Below, piece after piece: positions 35,861 through 48,347 of a stretch of 64,000 bases of DNA. The stretch is from contig NC_087083.1 of assembly GCF_026151205.1 (NCBI RefSeq), positions 6,302,460 to 6,366,459 on the forward strand. Reading direction: 5' to 3'. The stretch comes from Bolinopsis microptera (Eukaryota; Ctenophora; Tentaculata; Lobata; Bolinopsidae). Below the pieces are notes generated by a model. The model did not search any database. It was not told where the DNA came from and saw only the letters and a list, made by a program, of their open reading frames with translations. The position numbers were made by a program, and so were the translations under genes. The number at the start of each line of letters is the position of its first letter. Position 1 is the first letter of the stretch.

Positions 35861-37309
35861 TATTTTGCCGCGTGGGCTGAGAGCACTAAGGACCAATGGG
35901 GCACGTGGTGAAGTAGGAATTGAATGAGATTAATTTTGTTAATTAGATTATCATTCTGATGCAGTTGTTTCCAGCAGATTACAATGGTCACAATGCTCCA
36001 CGACATGCTTCACAGCGCTGTTATTATTATTATATTATAATCAGGTATTAAAAAAACAATCTAATAACACAACATTGTCTAGACGGTCAGGTATTATTTG
36101 GATATTGGCTGACACAAGAAGAACAATATGAAAAAAGCTGCAGTACGCCACACGGCTCTGAAGGTTAGTGTGATCTCGTGGCGTCTCGAGAACGCATGGT
36201 ATGCCGTGATATAAAATACGTCGGTCACCAGCCAAGATGGACATTTGAATACTGTGGTAAAATTTCGAAGTGACAGGCACTTTATGTACGAAAGATCTTG
36301 TGATTAATTTAGGGAGACTAAACACTATTCCCACTACCGAAACTTGGCCGAAAATTAAAGATCTGCAGCATATTTTTAGAAAAAAACGTACGAAGTTTCT
36401 TTACAGTCGTATTTTTAGCAGTTGTATTTTTAGAAATCGATTGAAATTTAAACTATAAGGTATTTAATTTAAACGGCATCGGTTTAGAGTTCCTTCAGTT
36501 CAAATAAATCACGAGGCTCGAATTTATAGAGTCAAACCAGAGTTTATAATGTATGAGTGGAGCGGACTGTTGTCTTTCTGGGGCCAGACTCACAATAGCC
36601 TGATCTCTGGTATGCAATATTGGGAATATTCATTACTCATTTTGTTTTATATCTGGGTGGGATCTTCATTCTTCAATGACAATGGAATGTAGGCTATGCC
36701 AATTAGCGAAAGTTTAGGGGCTGCATTTTTGAGCTCTTTTTTATCTTTAACCCACAGGCTGTAAGGTATGCTAGTTTTTGAAGCCCTTGCTTTTCCACAG
36801 AAATCCCTGCTACATAATTCGGAGAGGCTGTCGAGCTCTGGGCCCATGTTAAGGCTCTGGGCCCATGTTGAAGCTCTGGGCTTGAAAGGAGGCTGTATAA
36901 GTTCAGAACACAATAAGTTTTACGATCGACATTTAAACAATAAACGAATATATTTCAGTGCTAGGGCTGAAAGAGGTGAAGGTAAAACTGAAATTTACAT
37001 GAAGTTACAGGTTTCTAAATGAATATCTGGTTATTAGCTCAGACTGAAACAATAAGGACAATGTTTACATCGATAACCATATAGGTTAATAGTAATACAG
37101 AATAAACAATGAGATACTTTAACTTAAAAAGACATTTTAAGGGCATAAGTGTAATTCCTAGTGAGACAAAATAAAGACATTGACATTTAACATTTAAAGT
37201 AAACAGTTTACAGTTTCACACAGTTAAAACGGAAGATTCTTTTTCAGACCCGCAAACAGAGTCTCAAAATTGAGGCTGAGTATGCCCTTGAGAGTAACGC
37301 GTGTGCCAT

Positions 37310-37321
37310 CACGTGACGTCA
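37310..37321. promoter_or_regulatory. composite E-box/CRE site in inverted orientation
   Basis: CACGTGACGTCA is the exact reverse complement of the composite found twice near 33.86 kb. GCGTCATCA follows at 37327 and GGTCATGTGAC at 37348. Confidence 0.55.
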
Positions 37322-38260
37322 TCATTGCGTCATCACTATCAGCTTGGTCATGTGACTGCATCACACATAAGCTAGGTTATCAGTTTAACACATAAGTAAC
37401 CCCTGAACCCAGAATATATCAAGAGAAGAAGGCTTTTAGAGGCAAAGAAATTTCATCTAAAAAGATAGAGGTCCCCAACATGAGACCGCTGCTCCTCTCA
37501 TCCCAACCAATATCCAAATAATAGAGATACTATCAAGATAGTATCCAAGTTCCACAGACGAATAACTCAGAAGAACACACGTTAGTTTACAAGACGATCT
37601 TAAGATCATTTGAAATAGTTTATTTAAACATGCAGTTCATGCAGCAATATGACATCATAATTTACTTTAAATACCAGTATTTACAACTTAACAGGTTACA
37701 GCATATCTTAACGCCACACATTTATTATTTTTACATAATATCTTAACCAATGTAAGTATCGTTTATTCTCGCGGGAAGTAATCTAAACTTACTCTTACCA
37801 GTCAGACGTTTATTGTTTAGCGTTTGGGAAGTAATGGGTCTTGGGACCTAGATCCGTAATCGAGTAAGACTAAGAAGAGGGTTTACGCTCATTATAAAAT
37901 AGTCAAGTCACGGGTTAAGCGTTCATTGTAAGGAATATCTCCAACTGGGCGAAACTACACCGACTAACAGATGACAGATGCCCTAAGTATTCTTGTGGGA
38001 GGATTGGAATTCCTGGAATGCCGACCCTTACTAATTGCAGCAAGCTTGCCAGTGTTATCCTTCCGGCAAGCTTCACACGGATACTGAACTGTTGGTGAAC
38101 TGTAGACTGTTCACGATCGTATGTTGTCCTGAACTTTGATTGGTCAATTGCAGGCAGGTGTTTAGTCTCTGTATTCTCATTGGTCAGCTTGAATTTGTCT
38201 AGCCATAGGTCGTGTAAACAGTGTTTGTATTAGTAAAATACAGTGTAAACATGTTGTGTG

Positions 38261-38302
38261 TAAAATAGCCGCTGTATGGTTTAAAATAGCCGCTGTATGG
38301 TT
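38261..38302. repeat. 21-bp tandem duplication
   Basis: TAAAATAGCCGCTGTATGGT plus T occurs twice back to back. Confidence 0.9.
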
Positions 38303-38322
38303 TAATACCGTCAAGTTGGATT

Positions 38323-38340
38323 GGGGGGGGGGGGGGGGGG
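38323..38340. repeat. poly-G tract of 18
   Basis: Uninterrupted G run. Its length may be unreliable in any sequencing method. Confidence 0.85.
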
Positions 38341-38546
38341 CGGTGATAAATCCAATTTACCACACCAGGGATATGCTTAGTTTCCTCCGGAAAGTTTGAC
38401 ACCTTACAAAAATAGTACCCATCCTCAGAAAAAATGAAGAATAGCCAAGGGTTATCTTCAGATCGCTCAAGTCACTGTTCGTCTACAACTATTTGGCAAC
38501 AATGTATCTGATTTTTTGTTAACTCAATTATCTTTCTATCGCAAGT

Positions 38547-38551
<5 letters not shown>

Positions 38552-38593
<42 letters not shown>

Positions 38594-38604
38594 GGGAGGG
38601 GGGG
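38552..38604. repeat. poly-G tract of 41, then GGGA-type tail
   Basis: 41 G in a row (38552-38592) followed by AGGGAGGGGGGG. It has strong G-quadruplex potential on this strand; the true length is uncertain. Confidence 0.85.
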
Positions 38605-39307
38605 TGACCCCATCACTGCAACGATATGTCAAACAATGTTCTCTTAACTTGGCCAGCCAATTGTCTTATTTCACAGACTGTCAAACTCATTCCGTGTCTG
38701 TAAATACACACAACAAGTAGGTTCTGTCAAACAAATACCATCAGTTCTACATTGAGAATGAGCTGTTGTAACAAAAGTTCATTCGCCACGAAAAACACCG
38801 AAAAATCACACAGACAACTCGACGGACAAATTCAGTTTTACACCAGACCAACGAATTGACGGACCTAGAATGGTCTGGGCTCGGACTAATACGAGAGTTG
38901 CCCCCTAAGCTACTAGACCACAATATCGTACAAAGTCTACAAGTTTAGACAGACTAAAGTGCTTCACGTACGATGGTACACCGCCCTGTACTCTACAAAT
39001 TGCCCACAATACTGTTAGACACGGTGATGGATTGGAGAAGTCACGCACTTTTACGGTTATCGATGTCTGTTTGGTGCTTGAAACTGATGTTCAATTTGGG
39101 CACGTCTAGTTTATAAACAGTAGTGGTTGAAAGTACGGTAGATCGCTATGTCTAAGTGCTGAATATCATGCAAATCAGTGTTATAATGCTTCGCGAAGAT
39201 CGGATCAAAGGTGGGGCGGCGGTATTATCACAAAACATACAATCTACACGTGCAAAATGAGTGAAACAATATAGCACGTGCAAAGCAGCTGAATTTAGGG
39301 AAAGTAC

Positions 39308-39388
39308 TTACTTCCAGCCGACAGTTGACATGGCATGAGAAGGACACATAATTTCCACTGTTCTAGTTCGTCTCTCTGCTTTATCCAT
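39308..39388 (-). CDS. exon-like short ORF with splice-like borders, unknown product
   Basis: After an acceptor-like TTATTTTTCAG, the frame starts ATG at 39388 and gives MDKAERRTRTVEIMCPSHAM and six more residues. It meets a consensus donor GTAAGT (39311-39306), so a 78-bp exon (39389-39312) is plausible; without splicing it stops at 39308. The TVEIMCPSHA stretch faintly recalls acyl-CoA thioesterase (hotdog) N-termini, but it is too short to assign. No partner exon was found. Confidence 0.3.
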   Translation of the reverse strand: MDKAERRTRTVEIMCPSHAMSTVGWK

Positions 39389-39808
39389 CCTGAAAAATAA
39401 AGTTTTATCGTTTGATGAAGTGATTGATTGATTAAATTTTAATAAATTTACTAAGAGAGCTATAGGAAGATATTGAAAAAGGTCTCTATAGTAGGAGTTA
39501 TCATACGGGTTCTTCTATTTTCACTTTCTTCTAGATCCTGATTTCTAAGGATTCTTTTAATTGAGTTTGACTATCGTAGAGTTGGAAAGGTGCGACAAAT
39601 TAAACGGTATTCCAGAATCCCTAAAATCTCGACAGAACCCACTAGGGTTTAACCTCGCATATTATTACAGACCAAAATGTGTCAGCCTAATTAATCGACA
39701 TTCCACTAATTAATTGATAATGATCCAAGTACGTGCGGACATGTATTGTTTGCATAACCTTGTGGACAAATAGCAGCGTTATGTAAGGCTGTTCCTTTTA
39801 AGCACAGA

Positions 39809-42800
39809 AGTCTGATAGTGATGTCTGATAAGAGTACGAATTACTGATTGCATTTGAGACAATGGTTTAATCGGGATGAATTAATCTCTGTTTTCAGTCG
39901 AGTCTAGTATCAAGCCTGTTACAAAATACTATATACTCTAAATTCTGTTCAAGTATTATCTGACACAATTCAAGTAGTTTCCTTGTGAAATGTTCCCTGA
40001 ATTGTAGCTTAAATCTCGATAAATGTCCATCTATATTATAGCAGTGGAGTATAAAAGGTCCTTCACAGATAAAGGGCTGCGTCATCGTTATTTAGAGGTT
40101 AAGAAGGGGTCGATAGGATTCTATTTACGAAGATTAAAACTAGCAGTTGCACAGAAATCGCGAAATATCTTGTCCGCATGTCACACGATTCTTTATAGTC
40201 TGTAAGCCATGATCGCGATTATCAAATATAAAATTGGCAGTGAAAAGTGAGGAAGAAAACAACAATTTAGCCTGAATCATTAACGCAAAATCTGTGATAT
40301 TTTTGTGTCATAACATTTAATTTTTATATTTGGCTTCAGTGGTGACTGGGGTGGCAGAAAAACCTGCTAATAGAATCATCGTGAAAAGACATGAAAAGTA
40401 GGCGTTAACACCGGAGGTTTTAAACAACAATTCGTGTTAAACATTTGTGCATGTACGTAAGTTAGCTGTGAATGAAAAATGGATTTCCTTGAGCCGGATT
40501 CTATGAAGCAGAGGAGATATATTTAAAACCAGCAAGTTCCGAACGGCCGGGACCAGAAAGAACGCTGCGTTCATGCTAAAACATCTCGAGTTGATACTCT
40601 AAGTTGCAGTTTTAAAGTCTGGATTTACACGAACACCGAGCTGGGATGGGCCAGGACATTAGTCGTGGACATTATTCGACACACACTATCCTTCTCCCAG
40701 CTACCGGGAAATTTCTACCTCCGAAACTCCTGTAACTCGTGCTGCAGTAGAGGCTACAGCTTCTAATCATTGGCACTGGTATCCTTCTTTGATTGCAACG
40801 CTGGAATTCGTATAGATAACATCCAGAATCAATTATTGATCAATCCCAGGAGTTGATATATATAGACGCAGAAATTATTTAAGCAGTCAAGTGTCTAGTG
40901 TTCTAGCTATAATATCGACATTATTATGTGCAGTTGTCATTGCAATTCGTTCCCGGGTATGGTGAAAATCATTTTTAACAGATCCTGATAAACAGAAGAT
41001 GCGTCACTGATATCATCAGGAGCAAAACATAACTTACGCTATATTTCACATACAGGTGTACTTAGTTTACTACGTGTTGTATTCCTTTGAGATTAGGTTT
41101 AAAATAATGTTTATTCTATTGTATAGGCAACATTAAATCACCACAGCAGGTTACAGCGATGTTGAAATCTGACTCTACCACAGTGGAGGTGGTGGTCATG
41201 AGAATTGCTTATTTGGTGCGTCACTTCTGGAACCTGATTGGTCAATCAATAAAATGTGTAAAATAAATTTGCCCAGGTATGGATAGTACTTCATTCACCT
41301 TCAGCTTACAAATTCTGGGGGAATTTCTGTCCCTCAACAACATTCAGGTATTTACGAATATTTTTGGGACTAGAAACACCGGCCTACACAGCAATGAGGG
41401 AGTATTCGCCAAAAGAGGAAGGCATGCGACACATCAGGCCCTACAAACTTTTACAGATACCTTCCGACATCTATACATCAAAATATCCAGCTATTGATCT
41501 CCATCAAAGGGCACATTGAGATCGGAATTGATCATTCCCAATATAAAGGGTTGGTGACGAAAAGGTTAGTACTTAGTTTGTCTTAAAATAGATGAGGACG
41601 ATGAAAGTTGCACGTGCACCACAGTTCAATACTCCAAATCACGTGACACTAGCTGCAATGCCCGTGACAGTGACCCCAGCAACAGGAAGTAGTGTGTTAT
41701 CTAAGCCGCGATGAGAAGATCAAAGGAGTTGGAGACACGTGAGGCGTGGGATGAATGAGGCCACGACGACTACTTTTAACTGCCCCAATTGAAATGCACA
41801 TTTAAGTGGGGTTCAACGGAAACGTCAAACATGTTTCAGGTTTCAGTATAACCTTCTGTTTCGTCGTTTCAGGTTGTAGCAACTTATCCGGGCAGAGCGA
41901 TGACGACGCGAGGAGAGGAGTGTGATAATTTGTCACTCGATAACTTGTCAGTATCTGTTCCCATTATCAGTAATTTGTCCATTTTACATAATTACAACTA
42001 CTCAGTACTATTTTTTCACCCCACACCCTTTGTTTTCATCCAACTCTTTTAGGAATCTATCTCTCACCATACCATAGTTCAGTTTAAGTGGACCAATTTA
42101 AAAATGGAAGACCCTTAAAATATTAAGTCGATAAAAATCTAGCCCTAGATTTTAGATATTTAATGTGTTTATAGCAAGGACATCTGATGCAAATTATTTC
42201 CAAATTACGGCGATTATCTTAAGTGTTTGGTTATTAACTTCAGGAAGGATAAATATTGGTAAGTAAAATGTTTTATGCGAGGAGTTTCAGGTAGGCAAAA
42301 TAATGTGATCTTTATTTGTAGGTCTATCACTTCTTTATATCACGTTCTTTATATAGACAATCATGACAACAATATGGTTAACGTATATAAAAAAGCAAAA
42401 TCTCTATAACAGAGTTTGAAAACTCGACCTCAACCCAACTGAGATAAATGATTCTGATCAGTAAGAATATCTAAATATTGATTATGTGTTATAGATCAGT
42501 CGAGTTATTCAATACTTTGTTTAACATAAAACACAATGAAAAACGAGGACGTGTAGGTCCACCAACATGTATACAGCGACACCGCGGTGAACTTACGGTC
42601 ACAAAAAATAATTAGTTATGAAACGAGATTCTTTACATTCCCTGTTTACCATAATGTTTGTATATAAGTATTAATTATACATCCTTATATTTATAACGTT
42701 GTACAGTTAATAAATAAAAATTCTTTCTCTTGCGAACTAAAATCATGTTCCTAACTAAATAATGTTTAATTCCGACATTATCCCTGAAAACAATAACTTC

Positions 42801-42931
42801 AACATTAAAATTAAATAATTGAATGGAGGATTAAGATCGAATTCATATAAAACATAAACAAGGCCATCTCAATATAAACGCAAGATACATCTTCAAGCAG
42901 GGGTGTTCACACAACCACCCCTTTCAGTTCA
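39809..42931. repeat. 5.35-kb tandem repeat, copy 2 (3' part only)
   Basis: Matches copy 1 from about 29160 to its end, starting at AGTCTGATAGTGATGTCTGA. Small indels begin immediately and continue throughout. Confidence 0.88.
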
Positions 42932-45900
42932 AAACTTAGAACATAGAAGATAGAAGATGATATTGAAAATATGTCATTATATAGCATTTGAAATAACATT
43001 GCAACAAATATTTTAGTTTAAAGTTTATTCTTGCCACGAAATCACACGACAGGATATGTAACTTTGACTAATTATTATTAAATTCCTAAATTAAGTAATT
43101 TAGTCCCACTACAGCTACAATTTTAACTTTCTCTTTACAATTTCGTTGTCACGATCACGATATTATTGTTAAAGATTCGAATAAATTGTTGTATCATTTA
43201 AGATTTATCTGTTTGTTTGTGACTTGTTATCAAACCAAGTCACCACATCATTTTTCGTTGATTAGCAAGTTTAAAAGTTCCATAGATAAAAAGATGTTCG
43301 TGGCCAGACGATTCGCCTAAATTAATGAAGTCCTGTCAGCTGGATTTCCGGAACACAGAAGGTTGTGCAGTCAAGTGGAGTGGAGTAGAGTGCTGAGCGT
43401 TGCAGTGATGAAATGATGACGTCAACGTTTCACCGTTCCGTCTCGGCCTCTTGCAATCTCGCTGGGCACCAGGAGTAATTCACATACATTTCACTTGTGC
43501 TCGTGCTTGTCTATTGGGGTTATGTCGCATCCTGGAAATTAAAAACACTCGTCAGAGAAGAGATTAATTTTAATGTGAGTTCTGTAAAACAAGGGGATAT
43601 GGGATCATAGAGATCAGGTCGATACCATACACTTAATTCATATCAACGAGTTCAATACGCTAGGTGAGTAACACGAAATATGAAGGAACATCTTCAAAAA
43701 CTACTACTAAATTTCTTGTTGTACACACGTTTATGTGAATTGTTCAATTTGGTTTTGTCTCTGTAGTAATCGGGTAAATGTTATGTAGCAGCGACAACAT
43801 TTAAGTCACTGCCAGTCTCGCTGTTTGCAATAAAACTACTTTACTAATTTGAGTACATAAATAATAAATTAACTGTAAGCATTATAGATATCATACCAGC
43901 AGTTTGAAGTCTGTACAAATCTGTCTAAGTAAGCTTATTATTTGGTTCGACGTCAGTAAAAAATGATCGGGGCAAGAATAAAGAACGTCACCTGATTTGT
44001 AAAAACAGTTGGACTTCTTTGACAGGCGTGTAGTATAAAAAGTCGAAGTTCGGTAAATGAACTGCAGTAATTGTCATGGCAGTAACAACAAGTCGCCTGC
44101 CATGAACAGTTCACATGGTTCATAACCAGCGCGCGGCTTTTTAAACGACGTCGCGCACTGAATTTGGCATGAAAGACGTTAACAGTATTACCGCGTATTC
44201 CAGCGAGTTGCTTAATCAAACATAATGAGTGCAGATCTGTAGTTAGTCAGTAAAAGTTGGGAAAACGCTTCAAGATTATACCAATAATTCGGTCCAATCT
44301 CTCAATTATCAATCTGTCGTTACAAAAACCACAATGGCAGTTTAATAGGTTGCCTAATCTAGTTTCCTTCAAAGTTCTGTCGGTAAAAATTATCATACAG
44401 CTCCAAGGAAAAGCAATTCTAATCTGGATTATAAAAGTGACAAAACTTGACCAAAAACAAATAAGATTTAAATCGAATTAAATTTTGCCCTTAATGTTAA
44501 CCCATGTCACACGTCGTTTTTCTCGTTGATCTTATCGATATGAGCTTCAATGATCCCGTCACTTGATCGAGAGCAATCAGCTCGCAACATCTTATTCATG
44601 AGCGCTTACTCCTATTTCCGTCAGTAGGTTGCCAAGTCTGTATCTGTAGGTTTGGTAATCGGTACTTTTGTAATGTTATTGTACGTTCAATTTCTGTACA
44701 AGCGGGGTGAAGCGGAAGTGCTTATCTGACTTCTAGCTCGTTCATTTCTCTATAGCGAGAACAGCGAATAAAAAGAAAAATATTGCAGGAATTCAATGTT
44801 ATCATGTAATACGTTTTAACTTTAGTATTATACTGGTTAAATTACATTTCTTTAGCTTTGGAAATTATTTCACATAACTACAGCCACTAGCGATGTTTGC
44901 AATTCAATACTAAATGATCTGTGTGCTACAAAAACGCAATGATCTCGAAGACACGGAAATGATTGTGATTTTTAATTACAAATGCTCAAATTGACTCCAA
45001 AAATACATAAACTAAGGCCACTACTTCTCTTTACTTAATTATTTTAATACACGTTTTTATAAAGCCAATGAAAATTCCTGCATATTTCTGCTCCCCTTTT
45101 ATTAGTATCCAGGTTAAAATTTATCGGTATATTATTTGAATTTTGTCTTGCCCAGGGATAGCTTAATCAGTCGTGTCTAAGTAGCCCACTTTAACCGTTA
45201 TTCAAAGATTAGTCTGATAGTGATGTCTGAGAGAGTATAATTACTGAATTGCATTTTAGGAGTCAATGGTTATTCGGGAAGAATTTATCTCTGATTTCAG
45301 TCGGTCTAGGAATAATCCTGTTACAAAAATACCTAAATACTCTAAATTCTGGTCAAGTTTATTCTGAACACAATCCAAGTAGTTTCCTTGTGAAATGTTC
45401 CCTGAATTGTAGCTAATCTCGATAAATGTCATATATTTTATAGCTGTGGAGTAAAAAGGTCATCTCAGCTACAAGGGCTGCGTCATCGTTTATTTAGAGG
45501 TTAGAGGGGTCCGATAGGTTTCTATTTACGAGTTTAAAAATCGAAGGTTGCACAACAGAAATCGCGAAATATCTTGTCCGATGTCACACGATTCTTTATA
45601 GTTCTGTAAGCCATGGTCTAGCGATTCATTCAAAAATATAAAATTGGCAGTGAATAGGATGGAAGAAAACAATCAATTAGCCTGATCATTAACGCAATAT
45701 GTGAAATTTTTGTTTCATCACCATTAATTTTTATATTTGGCTTCAGTGGATGACTGGGTTGGCAGAAAAACCTGCTAATATGGACTCATCGTGAAAAGAC
45801 TTGAAAATAGCAGTTCACACGGAGTTTAGGTTTTAAACACAATTCGTGTAAAATTTTGTGCATGGGACTTAAAGTAGCTGTGATTAAAATGGATTTCCTT

Positions 45901-48347
45901 GAGCCGTGATTCTATGAAGCAGAGCTGAGAAATATTTAAAACCAGCAGTTCCGAAACGGCCGGAACCAGAACGCCTGCGTTCATGCTAAAACATCTCGTG
46001 TTGATTACTCTAGTGCGCAGTTTTTAAGTCTGGAATTTACGAACACCGAGCTGGATTGGCCAGGACATTAGTCGTGGTACTTTATATCGACCACCACTTT
46101 AACCTCTCCCAGCTACCGGAATTTCTAACCTCCCGAAACTCCTGTATCTCGTCTGCAGTGAGGCTACTGCTTCTTAATCATTGGCACTGGTATCCTACTT
46201 TGATTGCAACGCTGGGAAATCCCGTATTGAAATTCCAGAATCAATTTGATCAATACAGGGAGGAGTGCTATATATAGACGCTGAAATTATTAAGCAGTCA
46301 AGTGTCTAGTGTTACGCTATAATACGACATTATAAGACTTGCAGTTGTCTTGCAATTCGTCGGGTATGGTTAAAATCATTTGACAGATCCTGATAACCGA
46401 AGATGGCGTCATGTTATCATCTGCAAACCATCACATACGCTATATTTCAATATCAGGGGTCCTATAGTCTTACTACTGTTGTATCCTTGAGATTGGTTTA
46501 AAATATTGTTTTGTTTTTTTATTCAATAGATATAAGTCAAACATAAATCACCCACAGCGGTTACAGCGATGTTGAAATCTGACTCTACCACAGTGAAGAG
46601 GTGGTGGATCATCGAGATTTGCATATTTGGTGCGTAACTTCTGGAACCTGATTGTCATTCACTAAAATGTTGTAAAATAAATTATGCCTGGTATTGGATA
46701 GTACTTCATTCCACTCTTCAGCTTACAAATTATGGGAATTTCTGGTCCTCAACATAGGTATTTTCCACGAATTTTTTTGGGACTAGAAGGAACACGGCAC
46801 CTGACACAGCATATGAGGGAGTATTTCGCCAAAAGAGAAGGCATGCGACACATAGGCCCTACAAACTTTTACAGAATACCTTCCGACATTATACATCATT
46901 TATCCACTATTGATCTCATCAAAAGGGCAATTGATATCGATTGATCATTCAATATAAAGGATGGTGACGAAGAGGAGTAACTTAGTATGCTTAAATAGAT
47001 GAGGACGATGAAAGTTGCACGTGCACACAGTTCAAATACTCCATATCACGGTGACACTAGCTGCCAAAATAGCCACGTGGACAGTGACCCTGCAAACAGG
47101 AAGTGGTTCTAAGCCGCGAGAGAAGAGAAGATCAAAGATTGGAGAACACGTGAGGCGTGGAAGAATGGGGCCACGACGGTCTACTTTTACTGCCCCAGAA
47201 TGAAATGCACTTAATGTGGGGGTCAACGGAAACGTCAAACCATGTTTCAGGTTTCAGTAGACTTCTGTATCGTCCGTTTCAGCGTTGTTGCAATCTTATC
47301 CGGGCAGGCGAGACGACGCGAGGAGATGGGTTGATAAAAATTTGTCACTCGATATACTTGTCGTAATCTGTTCCCAATTTCAGTAATTTGTCCATATTGC
47401 ATTAATTTAAAAATAATCAGTACTACTTTTTCACCCAACACCATATTTTCATCCAAATCTTAGTAGAACTCCTATCTCCACCATTACATTGTTCAGTTTA
47501 AAGTGGAACAATTAAAAATGAAGACCTTAAAATATTAAGTCGATAAAAATCTAGCCCTTGATTTTTGATTTTTAATGTGTTTAATGACGGACATCTGATG
47601 CAAATTATTACCAATACGGGGCGTTATTCTTAAGTGTTTTGGATATTAACTTCAGGATGATATAATATTGGAAAGTAAATGTTTTATGCGGAGTTCAGTA
47701 GGCAAATTATGTGATCTTTATTTGTTGGTCTTTCACCACTTCTTTATATCACTTTATTTTATAGCCACAAATCAAGACACCAATTATTGGTTAACGTTAT
47801 AAAAGCTATATTTCTACCAATAGTTTGAAAAACTCGACCTCAACCTACTGAGATAAAATCGATTCTTGGATCAGTTAAGAATATCTAATATTGATTTAAG
47901 TGTTTATTAGATCAGCGAGTTATTCAAACTTTCTTTAACTATAAACTACATTGACAACAAACGGAGAGTGTAGGTCCACACATTAGTATACAGCGACACC
48001 GCGGTGAACTTACGTCACAAAATTAATAAGTTATGAAACGAGATCTTTACAAAATCCTGATTTTACCATAATGTTGGTATATAAGTATTCTTAACATCCT
48101 TGTATATTTATAACGTTGTCAGTTATAAATAATAAATTATTTTCTCTTGCGAACCAAACTCATGTTTTCACTTAAAATTACTGTTTAATTCCGACCATAT
48201 ACCTGAAAAACATTAACTTCAACAATTAAATTAATTATTGAAAGAGGAATTAGATCGGAATCTTAAACATAAACAAGGCCATCTCAAATATTACGAATGA
48301 TACATCATCAAAGCAGGGAGTTACACACAATCACCCTTTACAAGTCC
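42932..48347. repeat. 5.35-kb tandem repeat, copy 3
   Basis: Full copy of about 5416 bp, starting AACTTAGAACATAGAAG. The longer length comes from many one-base insertions. The frames that look best in copy 1 are broken here. Confidence 0.88.

Larger units (their letters stand above)
32258..39808. other. 7.5-kb non-repeated segment between copies 1 and 2 of the tandem repeat
   Basis: The segment begins where copy 1 stops matching (CTCAAACAATCTATCTGG) and ends where a partial copy resumes in mid-unit. No gene could be built across it. It contains the hexamer array, palindromes, E-box/CRE clusters and poly-G tracts listed separately. Either the array is truly interrupted, or two array ends and their flank were joined during assembly. 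Confidence 0.7.

Noticed and set aside
36647..37022. Overlapping 84-88 codon frames on both strands
   Set aside because: No family likeness, low-complexity repeats (GCTCTGGGCCCATGTT twice) and no splice or start context.
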